The notes below the pieces were generated by a model, which was not told where the DNA came from, did no database searches, and worked only from the letters and a program-made list of their open reading frames with translations. Of a stretch of DNA of 5,234 nt, positions 1-5,234 are shown piece by piece. How positions within the stretch are numbered: position 1 is the first letter of the stretch; every line of letters starts with the position of its first letter. A program made the position numbers and the translations under genes. Source of the stretch: Clostridia bacterium (lineage in GTDB: Bacteria; Bacillota_A; Clostridia; Oscillospirales; Acutalibacteraceae); NCBI GenBank assembly GCA_017423885.1, contig JAFPCJ010000201.1, forward strand, positions 1 through 5,234. The letters are read 5' to 3'.

Positions 1-838
1 GCGCAACCTCCGGCTTGTTCATAGAGTAAACATGAACATTCGTGATTCCGTTTGCAAATAGGTCAATAATCTGGTCGGTTGCATAAGCAATTCCTGCCTG
101 CATCATTGCCTCGTTATCCGAGCCGAATCGGTCAACAAGGCTTTTAAAACGTTGCGGCATAAATGAGCCCGAAAGCTTTATCGCCCTCTCGACCTGACGC
201 GCATTGGTTATAGGCATGATTCCCGCAACAACAGGAACGGTTATACCTGCCTCGCGTATTTTATAAAGGAAATTATAAAGCAGATTATTATCAAAAAACA
301 TCTGTGTTGTAAGAAACTCACAGCCTGCATCTACCTTTTGCTTGAGATGCATGATATCGGTTTTCTGATCGGTGCTTTCGGGATGTATTTCAGGATAGCA
401 GGCTCCGCCTATACAAAAATCGGTACCGCTTTCCCGCAATTCTTTTATAAGATCGCTTGCATGGCGATAATCCCATGCCGAACGGTCGCTTTTTTCAAGC
501 TCGGGAGTAAGGTCTCCCCTCAAAGCCATAACATTTTCTATTCCGGCTGATTTGAGCTGCTCTATTTTTTCCTTTACGGTATTTTTAGTAGACGATACGC
601 AGGTCAGGTGCGCCAAGGTAGGAACACCGTACATATCCTTTATGTTTTTTGCAATATCAAGTGTATATTTGCTCGTTCCGCCGCCTGCACCGTAGGTCAC
701 ACTCATAAAGCCGGGACGCAACTCGGCTATTTGCTCGACAGCCGCCTTAACGCTTTCAAAGGCACTGTCTACCTTTGGCGGAAATACCTCAAAGGACATT
801 GACGCCCTTTCATCCCTTAACAGCTCTCTCATCTTCAT
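1..838 (-). CDS. metF: 5,10-methylenetetrahydrofolate reductase (MetF), 3'-truncated by window edge
   Basis: MetF is a cytoplasmic FAD-dependent TIM-barrel enzyme that reduces 5,10-methylene-THF to 5-methyl-THF, the methyl donor for methionine synthesis. Reading the minus strand from the ATG at 838 gives 279 open codons to the window edge. Family landmarks are in order: SFEVFPP (residues 15-21, Glu17 matching the catalytic Glu28 of E. coli MetF), TYGAGGG (48-54), AHLTC (76-80), ALRGD (105-109, Asp109 matching the flavin-tuning Asp120), TTQMFFD (177-183, Gln179 matching Gln183), GIMP (206-209), and NVHVYSMNKPE near the end, which is the usual C-terminal strand. The family is about 290-300 residues, so only 10-20 are probably missing. 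I chose the ATG at 838 over that at 832 because AAGAGG (851-846) lies 7 nt upstream of it. It is transcribed away from the rimP operon from its own promoter. The reductant (NADH, or ferredoxin with a partner subunit) cannot be told from the window. The function is known from the family, and the assignment is secure. Confidence 0.96.
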   Translation of the reverse strand, partial: MKMRELLRDERASMSFEVFPPKVDSAFESVKAAVEQIAELRPGFMSVTYGAGGGTSKYTLDIAKNIKDMYGVPTLAHLTCVSSTKNTVKEKIEQLKSAGIENVMALRGDLTPELEKSDRSAWDYRHASDLIKELRESGTDFCIGGACYPEIHPESTDQKTDIMHLKQKVDAGCEFLTTQMFFDNNLLYNFLYKIREAGITVPVVAGIMPITNARQVERAIKLSGSFMPQRFKSLVDRFGSDNEAMMQAGIAYATDQIIDLFANGITNVHVYSMNKPEVA

Positions 839-872
839 AACTTTGCCTCTTTCCTATAGAGTCTATTGTATA

Positions 873-902
873 ATTATACCATTACAAGGACAAGTAAATC
901 AA
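873..902 (-). promoter_or_regulatory. metF promoter (sigma-A type, extended -10)
   Basis: On the minus strand a -35 box TTGATT (902-897) is followed after 18 nt by a perfect -10 box TATAAT (878-873). TG sits one base upstream of the -10 (881-880), giving the extended TGnTATAAT form. Transcription would start near 866, leaving an untranslated leader of about 28 nt, too short for a riboswitch. The -10 lies inside a 12-bp perfect palindrome (868-879). Motif and spacing are seen in the sequence; the start site is inferred. Confidence 0.75.
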
Positions 903-939
903 GAGTTATAAAAAATTCTCACAAAAAAATAAAAAATGC

Positions 940-968
940 TTGATTTCACGCTGAAAGAGTGGTATACT
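940..968 (+). promoter_or_regulatory. rimP-nusA-infB operon promoter (sigma-A type, extended -10)
   Basis: TTGATT (940-945) is separated by 17 nt from TATACT (963-968), with TGG immediately before the -10 (extended -10). An A-rich stretch at 921-936 sits just upstream of the -35, where an UP element would bind the RNA polymerase alpha subunits. The predicted start is near 975, giving a leader of about 107 nt before rimP. It is the only good promoter I see on this strand ahead of the five-gene operon. No internal promoter was evident by eye. Confidence 0.72.
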
Positions 969-974
969 AACAGC

Positions 975-1081
975 ATAAAGTGAGTATGCAAGAAAGGTGA
1001 GTGGGGCAACCCGCTCACTTTTATTATGGAATTAATGCCGCAGTGCATGCATACTCGGTCTGCGGCTGAAAGGAAGAAAAT
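975..1081 (+). promoter_or_regulatory. Structured 5' leader of the rimP operon (candidate cis-regulatory RNA)
   Basis: The region between the predicted start and the rimP ATG contains three strong helices. Stem A pairs GAGTATGCA (982-990) with TGCATACTC (1048-1056), 9 perfect pairs. Stem B is a hairpin, 993-1005 with 1010-1022, closed by a GCAA tetraloop. Stem C pairs GCCGCAG (1037-1043) with CTGCGGC (1060-1066), 7 perfect pairs. The 3' arm of A lies in the loop of C, so A and C are either a pseudoknot or alternatives. Only 3 nt (1057-1059) would cross the 9-bp stem A, so full coexistence looks strained and alternation is more likely. A fourth pairing, 977-984 with 1014-1021 (8 perfect pairs), would disrupt both A and B. 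The ribosome binding site AAAGGA (1069-1074) begins 3 nt after stem C. Pairings are seen directly; a regulatory role is inferred. I do not recognise a known riboswitch here. Confidence 0.55.
993..1026 (+). terminator. Terminator-like hairpin in the rimP leader (possible attenuator)
   Basis: GTGAGTGGG (997-1005) pairs with CCCGCTCAC (1010-1018) around a GCAA loop: nine pairs, one of them G-U. The stem can be lengthened by one G-U and three A-U pairs using 993-996 and 1019-1022. It is followed by TTTTATTAT, a short T-rich run as in an intrinsic terminator, although interrupted by A. Because it lies between the promoter and rimP it would act as an attenuator rather than an end-of-operon terminator. 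It may instead be a purely structural hairpin, since the T tract is weak. Confidence 0.4.
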
Positions 1082-1537
1082 ATGGCAGGCTTGACCGACC
1101 GCATAACCTCGCTCGTTCGCGATGCAGTTGAACAGCAGGGCGTGATTCTTTGGGATGTCCGCTTTGTAAAAGAAGGCGCCTCACATTATCTACGCATCTT
1201 TATCGACCGTGACGAGGGTATCACCATTGATGACTGCACAAACGTATCCCATGCAGTTGATCCGATTCTTGATGAAGCCGATCCTATTGATTGTGCATAT
1301 TATTTAGAGGTATGCTCACCGGGAATCGAGCGCGAGCTTTCCCGAGATATGCATTTTGAATATGCAGTCGGAAAGCGTGTGCGCATCCGTCTTTTCAAGG
1401 CGATAGACGGCAAAAAGGAATTCGAAGGAACGCTTACCGCCTTTGACGGTACGCTGACCATCGAAGCAGAAGGCACAGTTAACAAATTCGAACGCGCCGC
1501 AGTCTCAAAGGCTGTTCTGGCAGACTTCGATGAATGA
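1082..1537 (+). CDS. rimP: Ribosome maturation factor RimP
   Basis: RimP (YlxS/YhbC family, DUF150) binds the 30S subunit during assembly and helps central-pseudoknot formation and S12/S19-region maturation. The 151-residue product has the normal family length. The N-terminal domain (about 1-87) carries LRIFIDRDEGITIDDC (37-52) and the hallmark YLEVCSPGIERELS (74-87). The C-terminal Sm-like beta barrel follows (about 88-151), including GKRVRIRL (97-104) and the FEGTL strand (114-118). The ATG at 1082 is preceded by AAAGGA (1069-1074) at 7 nt. It is the first gene of the operon, with 26 nt between it and nusA. In Bacillus polC lies just upstream, whereas here the neighbour is a divergent metF. 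Expression probably depends on the structured leader directly upstream. No abnormality is seen. Confidence 0.96.
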   Translation: MAGLTDRITSLVRDAVEQQGVILWDVRFVKEGASHYLRIFIDRDEGITIDDCTNVSHAVDPILDEADPIDCAYYLEVCSPGIERELSRDMHFEYAVGKRVRIRLFKAIDGKKEFEGTLTAFDGTLTIEAEGTVNKFERAAVSKAVLADFDE

Positions 1538-1563
1538 TAAGATTTTGGAGGTAGAACGAAAAA

Positions 1564-2652
1564 ATGGCAAGAAAAACAACCAAGACCGCAAAGGAAAAGA
1601 AGGACAACAAGGAGTTCTTTGAAGCACTCCGACTGATGTCTCAGGAGCGCGGTATACCTGAGATCTTTATTGCAGAAAAAATTGCAGACGCTATCATCGT
1701 TGCCGCCCGCAAGGATTTCGGAAGCAATGACAATGTGAGCTGCATCATCGACCCCGAGAAAGAGATCTTCGAAGTAACTGTTCGCAAAACAGTTGTTGAA
1801 GAGGTTCTTGATCCCGCTGTTGAGATATCCGTAGAGGATGCTACAGCCATCGATCCCAAAAATCTTGAGCTTGGCTTTGTTGACATCAAGCTCGATCCCA
1901 AAAAGTTCGGACGCGTTGTTGCACAGAACTCTAAAAACAACTTCCGTCAGGGCGTAAGAGAAGCTGAAAAGGGTCAGGTGCTTGCAGAGTTCCAGAGCCA
2001 CAACAGAGAGCTTGTGACTGCTTTGGTAGAGCGCATTGATCCCAAAACAGGAAACGCTATTCTTACTATCGGACATAACGAGGCTACTCTTCCGAAGCTT
2101 GAACAGGTTCCCGATGAGGAGCTTCACGAGGGCGATCACATCAAGGTTTATGTTGTTGATGTAAAGGATACCGAGCGCGGACCGCGTATCATGCTCTCCC
2201 GTACCCATCCCGGTCTTGTTAAGAGACTTTTTGAGACCGAGGTTCCCGAAATATTCGACGGCACCATTGAGATAAAATCCATTTCCCGTCAGGCAGGCTC
2301 CCGTACTAAAATGGCAGTATGGTCTCAGGATCCCGAGATCGATGCAGTAGGCGCTTGCATAGGCCCGCGCGGTGCCCGAGTAAACAAGATCGTAGAGGAG
2401 CTTGCAGGCGAGAAGATCGATATCGTAAAATACAGCGACGATCCTGCCGCATTTATCAGCGAGGCTCTGTCTCCTGCAAAGGTAGTTGAGGTTACGATCG
2501 AAAGCGAAGACCCGAAGGTCTGCCGCGTAAGCGTTCCCGAGGCACAGCTCTCCCTTGCCATCGGAAACAAGGGTCAGAATGTACGTCTGGCGGCAAAGCT
2601 TACCGGCTGGAAGATCGATATACACCCCGAAAGCGGATTTTTCGGTGAATAA
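1564..2652 (+). CDS. nusA: Transcription termination/antitermination factor NusA
   Basis: NusA binds RNA polymerase near the RNA exit channel and modulates pausing, intrinsic termination and rRNA antitermination. The protein has 362 residues. The N-terminal polymerase-binding domain (about 16-135) includes KEFFEALRLMSQERGIP (16-32) and the conserved FRQGVREAE (127-135). The S1 domain follows (about 136-212, ending GPRIMLSRT), then KH1 (about 215-290, with EVPEI at 226-230 and loop GPRG at 267-270) and KH2 (about 300-356, loop GNKG at 334-337, then QNVRLAAKLTGWKIDI). It lacks the C-terminal acidic repeats of E. coli NusA (495 residues), as is usual in Firmicutes (B. subtilis about 371). The first 15 residues form a basic K/T-rich extension. 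No other start codon lies between the ATG and the conserved domain, so I keep this start. GGAGG (1547-1551) is 12 nt upstream, slightly far. In several bacteria NusA autoregulates this operon, which fits the upstream leader, but that is inference here. Confidence 0.97.
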   Translation: MARKTTKTAKEKKDNKEFFEALRLMSQERGIPEIFIAEKIADAIIVAARKDFGSNDNVSCIIDPEKEIFEVTVRKTVVEEVLDPAVEISVEDATAIDPKNLELGFVDIKLDPKKFGRVVAQNSKNNFRQGVREAEKGQVLAEFQSHNRELVTALVERIDPKTGNAILTIGHNEATLPKLEQVPDEELHEGDHIKVYVVDVKDTERGPRIMLSRTHPGLVKRLFETEVPEIFDGTIEIKSISRQAGSRTKMAVWSQDPEIDAVGACIGPRGARVNKIVEELAGEKIDIVKYSDDPAAFISEALSPAKVVEVTIESEDPKVCRVSVPEAQLSLAIGNKGQNVRLAAKLTGWKIDIHPESGFFGE

Positions 2653-2670
2653 TTAAGGCAAAATAAAAGA

Positions 2671-2685
2671 AAGGTGATTTTTGTG
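2671..2685 (+). promoter_or_regulatory. Ribosome binding site that fixes the rnpM start at GTG 2683
   Basis: AAGGTGAT (2671-2678) matches the 3' side of the consensus Shine-Dalgarno sequence. It lies 4-6 nt before the GTG at 2683. An in-frame GTG at 2674 is inside the binding site itself and has nothing suitable upstream, so it is an unlikely start. Starting at 2683 also gives the expected short basic N-terminus before PMRMC. Confidence 0.8.
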
Positions 2686-2952
2686 GCAACTAAAAAGATA
2701 CCTATGCGTATGTGTATAGGCTGTCGTGAAATGAAGCCGAAGCAGCAGCTTATAAGAGTTGTAAAAACTCCCGAGGGCGAAATAAAGCTTGACGGCGGCA
2801 CAAGGCTTAACGGACGCGGCGCGTATATATGCAAAAGTGCCGAATGTCTTAAGAAAGCCAAAAAGAGCTCCGCTATTGCCCGAGCCTTTGAGATGGCTAC
2901 TCCCGAGGGTCTTTACGAACGACTTGAGGAGGAGTTGAAGGGAATTGAATAA
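2683..2952 (+). CDS. rnpM: RNase P modulator RnpM (YlxR family)
   Basis: The product is an 89-residue YlxR (DUF448) protein. In B. subtilis YlxR was renamed RnpM because it binds the RNase P RNA and modulates tRNA processing. The sequence runs IPMRMCIGCREMKPK (6-20), LIRVVKTPEGEI (23-34), then the diagnostic NGRGAYIC (43-50) and a basic helical tail. The start is GTG 2683, chosen from the ribosome binding site at 2671-2678. There are 30 nt between the nusA stop and this start, and the last 8 nt overlap ylxQ. Four cysteines (11, 14, 50, 55) form CxxC and CxxxxC pairs that could hold a zinc ion. As I recall it, the B. subtilis protein lacks this set, while related clostridial proteins often have it. 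The family call is secure. The RNase P role is transferred from B. subtilis. Confidence 0.93.
   Translation: MATKKIPMRMCIGCREMKPKQQLIRVVKTPEGEIKLDGGTRLNGRGAYICKSAECLKKAKKSSAIARAFEMATPEGLYERLEEELKGIE
2927..2947 (+). promoter_or_regulatory. Ribosome binding site and TTG start of ylxQ, inside the rnpM 3' end
   Basis: AGGAGGAG (2927-2934) lies 10 nt upstream of the TTG at 2945, within the last codons of rnpM. The TTG is supported because translation from it gives the normal L7Ae-type N-terminus ([13 protein letters not shown]). The next in-frame ATG (3009) would delete that conserved segment. Confidence 0.7.
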
Positions 2953-3268
2953 CAAACCTTTAACACTTTTAGGGTTTGCCACCAAAGCAGGCAAGCTTTC
3001 CTTCGGTATGAACGCCGCCGTTTCGTCAATACTTACGAACAAGGCAAAGCTTCTGATAGTAAGCGGTGAGATATCCGCAAAAAGCCGCAAGGAGATCATC
3101 TTTCACGCCACCAAAAAAAATGTTCCCGTTAAGGTTTTCGAGGAATTTGATATACAGACCCTTTCGGACGCTGTCGGTCGGAAGTGTGGAATTATTTCGG
3201 TAAACGACAGCGCTTTTGCCGATGCTTTGACAAAGGCATGTATGATAGGAGGAAATGCGAATGAATAA
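2945..3268 (+). CDS. ylxQ: L7Ae/L30e-family RNA-binding protein YlxQ
   Basis: This 107-residue protein belongs to the L7Ae/L30e/S12e/Gadd45 superfamily, whose members bind kink-turn RNA. YlxQ is a small Firmicute paralog found between rnpM and infB. It is presumed to bind rRNA or another kink-turn RNA, but its exact partner is not well defined. Visible landmarks are [14 protein letters not shown] (8-21), a [12 protein letters not shown] strand-turn (33-44), VPVKVF (60-65), the family [16 protein letters not shown] (73-88), and a final alanine-rich helix. The start is a TTG, overlapping the rnpM stop by 8 nt. The ylxQ stop in turn overlaps infB by 8 nt. These overlaps and the internal ribosome binding sites suggest translational coupling. 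A run of eight A (3113-3120) sits in the reading frame without breaking it. The family call is strong; the specific role is inferred. Confidence 0.92.
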   Translation: MNNKPLTLLGFATKAGKLSFGMNAAVSSILTNKAKLLIVSGEISAKSRKEIIFHATKKNVPVKVFEEFDIQTLSDAVGRKCGIISVNDSAFADALTKACMIGGNANE

Positions 3269-5234
3269 TAAATATAAAGTAAGCGATCTTGCAAAGGATT
3301 TCGGTCTTACCTCTAAAGATATATCGGCTTTGGTGCTTGAGCTGACAGGTGCAGAGAAAAAATCCGGTGCCACTCTCAACGAGCAGGAGATCGGACTTGT
3401 ATTTGATGCCCTCACCAAGAGAAATGAGGTAAAAAGCTTTGACGATTACTTTGCCGCAGGCGCACAGACACGTGCCGAAGCCGCAAAGAAGCGTCAGGAT
3501 GCAAAGGATAAGAAGCTTGCAGATCAAATGGCTATACTTGAGCAGTTAAAGGCAGCCGCCGCTGCAGCCGAAGCCGCAAAAAATCCCGAAAAGAAGGAAG
3601 AAGCAAAGCCTGTAGAGAAAAAGGCAGAGCCCAAACCCGAGAAAAAGGCGGAAAAGAAGCCCGAGGCTGTTTCCAAGCCCAAGAAAACGGAAGAAAAGAA
3701 AGCTCCCGCTGATGAAAAGGTTGAGAAAAAGGAAGCTCCCGTAAAGACCGAGAGCGAAAAGAAAGAAACCAAGCCCGCAGAGAAAAAGGCAGAAGCCACT
3801 CCCAAGGCTGAACCCAAGCCCGAGAAAAAGGCGGAAGCCGCTCCCAAGACCGAGCCTAAGCCCGAGAAAAAGAATGAGAAGAAGGCTGAAAAGAAGCCTG
3901 CAGAAAAGGAAGTTTACACAGGTCCTCTGGTGGCTCCCCCGAAAAAGGAAAAGAAGCCGGGTGTTGCTCCCAACCGCGGTCCTGCCCAGCTCACCCACGT
4001 TGACACCCGTACCTCTACCGTAAATATTGAAAAGTATAACGAGAAGTATGAGCGTATCGCTCCTGCAAACTCCATGCATGACAACTACACCAAGAAGCAG
4101 AAGATCAAGCAGAAGTCGCAGGATTATCGCCGTCCGCAGGGCGCAAAGCGCGAGACCGAGGCAGATAAGCTTCGCAGAATGCAGCTTGAGCGCATTAAGA
4201 AAACTCCCATTACCGTAACCGTAGGCGAGGAGATAACCGTAGGCGAGCTTGCCGCGGCGCTCAAGAAAACTGCCGCCGAAGTCATCAAGGAGCTTATGAA
4301 GCTTGGCATGATGACCACTGTAAATCAGGTCATTGACTACGATACCGCCGAGATAGTTGTTACCGAGATGGGTGCAAAGATCGAAAAGGCAGTAGTTGTT
4401 ACTATAGAAGAGAAGATCATGGACGTTACCGAGGATACCGAGGAAAACCTCAAGCCGCGTAGCCCTGTTGTTGTTGTAATGGGTCACGTTGACCACGGTA
4501 AGACCTCGCTTCTCGACGCTATCCGTCACACCGCAGTTACCAACACCGAGGCAGGCGGAATCACCCAGCATATCGGTGCTTACCGCGTAAACTGTCAGGG
4601 TCAGGATATCACCTTCCTTGACACTCCCGGACACGCCGCCTTTACCGCAATGCGTCAGCGCGGAGCTATGGCTACGGATATTGCAGTTCTCGTTGTTGCC
4701 TCTGATGACGGTATCATGCCGCAGACCATCGAGGCTATAAACCACGCTAAAGCCGCAAAGGTTCAGATAATAGTTGCGATAAACAAGATGGATAAGCCCG
4801 AGGCTAATCCCGACCGCATCATGCAGCAGCTCACCGAGCACTCTCTCGTTCCCGAGGAGTGGGGCGGCGATGTTATTTGCGTTCCCGTATCTGCAAAGAC
4901 CCATATGGGTATTGATACACTTCTTGAAAATGTGCTTCTCGTTGCAGAAATGCAGGAGCTCAAGGCTAACCCCAACAGAAGAGCAAAGGGTATTGTTATC
5001 GAGGCTCGCCTTGATAAGGGCCGCGGTCCTATCGCAACCCTCCTTGTTCAAAACGGTACGCTCCATAGCGGCGATATCATCGTTGCAGGCACCTCTGTTG
5101 GTCGTGTTCGTGTTATGACTAACGAAAAGGGCCAGAAGCTCAAGGAAGCAGGTCCCTCCGTTCCTGTTGAGATTGCAGGTCTTGCCGAGGTTCCCGTTGC
5201 AGGTGATGGCTTTGATGCCGTTTCCGATGAGCGC
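3261..5234 (+). CDS. infB: Translation initiation factor IF2, 3'-truncated by window edge
   Basis: IF2 is the GTPase that brings fMet-tRNA to the 30S initiation complex and promotes 50S joining. The frame is open from the ATG at 3261 for 658 codons to the window edge. The first IF2N domain spans about residues 1-55 ([12 protein letters not shown]). A helical stretch and a long K/E/P/A-rich linker (about 98-217) follow. A basic segment and a second IF2N domain (about 316-366, [20 protein letters not shown]) come next. The G domain has all five motifs: GHVDHGKT (408-415), GGITQHIG (432-439), DTPGH (454-458), NKMD (508-511) and SAK (544-546). The window ends in domain II. The C1 and C2 domains, roughly 240 residues by comparison with E. 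coli IF2, lie outside. AGGAGG (3247-3252) is 8 nt before the ATG, inside ylxQ, and the genes overlap by 8 nt. The pre-GTPase region is long, as in E. coli. Confidence 0.97.
   Translation, partial: MNNKYKVSDLAKDFGLTSKDISALVLELTGAEKKSGATLNEQEIGLVFDALTKRNEVKSFDDYFAAGAQTRAEAAKKRQDAKDKKLADQMAILEQLKAAAAAAEAAKNPEKKEEAKPVEKKAEPKPEKKAEKKPEAVSKPKKTEEKKAPADEKVEKKEAPVKTESEKKETKPAEKKAEATPKAEPKPEKKAEAAPKTEPKPEKKNEKKAEKKPAEKEVYTGPLVAPPKKEKKPGVAPNRGPAQLTHVDTRTSTVNIEKYNEKYERIAPANSMHDNYTKKQKIKQKSQDYRRPQGAKRETEADKLRRMQLERIKKTPITVTVGEEITVGELAAALKKTAAEVIKELMKLGMMTTVNQVIDYDTAEIVVTEMGAKIEKAVVVTIEEKIMDVTEDTEENLKPRSPVVVVMGHVDHGKTSLLDAIRHTAVTNTEAGGITQHIGAYRVNCQGQDITFLDTPGHAAFTAMRQRGAMATDIAVLVVASDDGIMPQTIEAINHAKAAKVQIIVAINKMDKPEANPDRIMQQLTEHSLVPEEWGGDVICVPVSAKTHMGIDTLLENVLLVAEMQELKANPNRRAKGIVIEARLDKGRGPIATLLVQNGTLHSGDIIVAGTSVGRVRVMTNEKGQKLKEAGPSVPVEIAGLAEVPVAGDGFDAVSDER
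3552..3911 (+). other. Low-complexity K/E/P/A-rich linker of IF2
   Basis: Residues about 98-217 of IF2 consist almost only of Lys, Glu, Pro and Ala, with a six-alanine run at 98-103 and many copies of PEKK, AEKK and KPE. It is expected to be disordered, and it links the first IF2N domain to the second half of the N-terminal region. Such linkers vary greatly in length between species and often carry internal DNA repeats. Its codon pattern also produces a long antisense open frame that is not a gene. Confidence 0.85.
3789..3872 (+). repeat. Two tandem copies of a 42-nt unit within the infB linker
   Basis: Positions 3789-3830 and 3831-3872 are adjacent 14-codon units encoding [14 protein letters not shown] and [14 protein letters not shown]. 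By eye they match at 36 of 42 bases. The related string PKPEKKAE also occurs upstream, near 3630-3653. The unit keeps the reading frame, so a copy-number change would only lengthen or shorten the linker. Confidence 0.8.

Noticed and set aside
338..802. Two short plus-strand open frames (338-550 and 608-802)
   Set aside because: Both are antisense to metF, which shows full family conservation on the other strand.
839..872. Riboswitch (for example SAM-sensing) upstream of metF
   Set aside because: The predicted leader is only about 28 nt and shows no stem structure of adequate size.
1300..2625. 441-codon open frame on the minus strand
   Set aside because: It runs antisense to the end of rimP and nearly all of nusA, both clearly real. 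It has no family resemblance I can see and no supporting ribosome binding site, so it is a shadow of codon bias.
2674..2682. GTG at 2674 as the rnpM start
   Set aside because: This GTG is part of the AAGGTGAT ribosome binding site that serves the GTG at 2683, and it has no binding site of its own.
3113..3121. Run of eight A in ylxQ (and AAAAAAT at 3578-3584 in infB) as programmed frameshift sites
   Set aside because: Both fit the slippery heptamer pattern, but the -1 frame in ylxQ stops within a few codons. I see no stimulatory structure downstream, and neither protein family is known to need frameshifting.
2653..3527. Several overlapping minus-strand frames of 63-148 codons
   Set aside because: They are antisense to rnpM, ylxQ and the start of infB, which are in good operon order with ribosome binding sites. 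None resembles a known family.
3546..5066. 506-codon open frame on the minus strand, rich in Leu, Phe and Gly
   Set aside because: It lies wholly opposite infB, whose five GTPase motifs prove the plus-strand frame. The antisense opening follows from the biased codons of infB (few antisense stops), and its sequence is low-complexity with no recognisable domain.

Overview
The window is a housekeeping locus from a low-to-mid GC Firmicute, most likely a member of the Clostridia (possibly the Ruminococcaceae/Oscillospiraceae group). The evidence is the gene order rimP-nusA-rnpM(ylxR)-ylxQ-infB, strong AGGAGG-type ribosome binding sites, a NusA without C-terminal acidic repeats, and RnpM and YlxQ between nusA and infB, which is typical of Firmicutes. 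The lineage below class level is inference.

Positions 1-838, minus strand: metF (5,10-methylenetetrahydrofolate reductase), complete at its N-terminus and cut by the left edge of the window probably only 10-20 codons before its stop. It has its own ribosome binding site and a good extended -10 promoter at 873-902. Positions 839-1081: divergent intergenic region. It holds the back-to-back metF and rimP promoters and a rimP leader of about 107 nt with several strong, partly competing stems, one of which resembles an intrinsic terminator.

Positions 1082-5234, plus strand: a compact operon. rimP (16S rRNA/30S maturation), nusA (transcription elongation, termination and antitermination factor), rnpM (RNase P modulator, start reassigned to the GTG at 2683), ylxQ (L7Ae-family RNA-binding protein, TTG start) and infB (translation initiation factor IF2), whose C-terminal domains lie beyond the right edge. 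rnpM/ylxQ and ylxQ/infB overlap by 8 nt in nearly the same way, which suggests translational coupling. Together the operon links 30S assembly, transcript elongation, RNA processing and translation initiation.

No mobile element, CRISPR array, tRNA or rRNA gene was seen. I found no novel gene system. The most interesting non-obvious element is the structured rimP leader, a candidate cis-acting regulator of the operon, for which NusA autoregulation would be the natural hypothesis.
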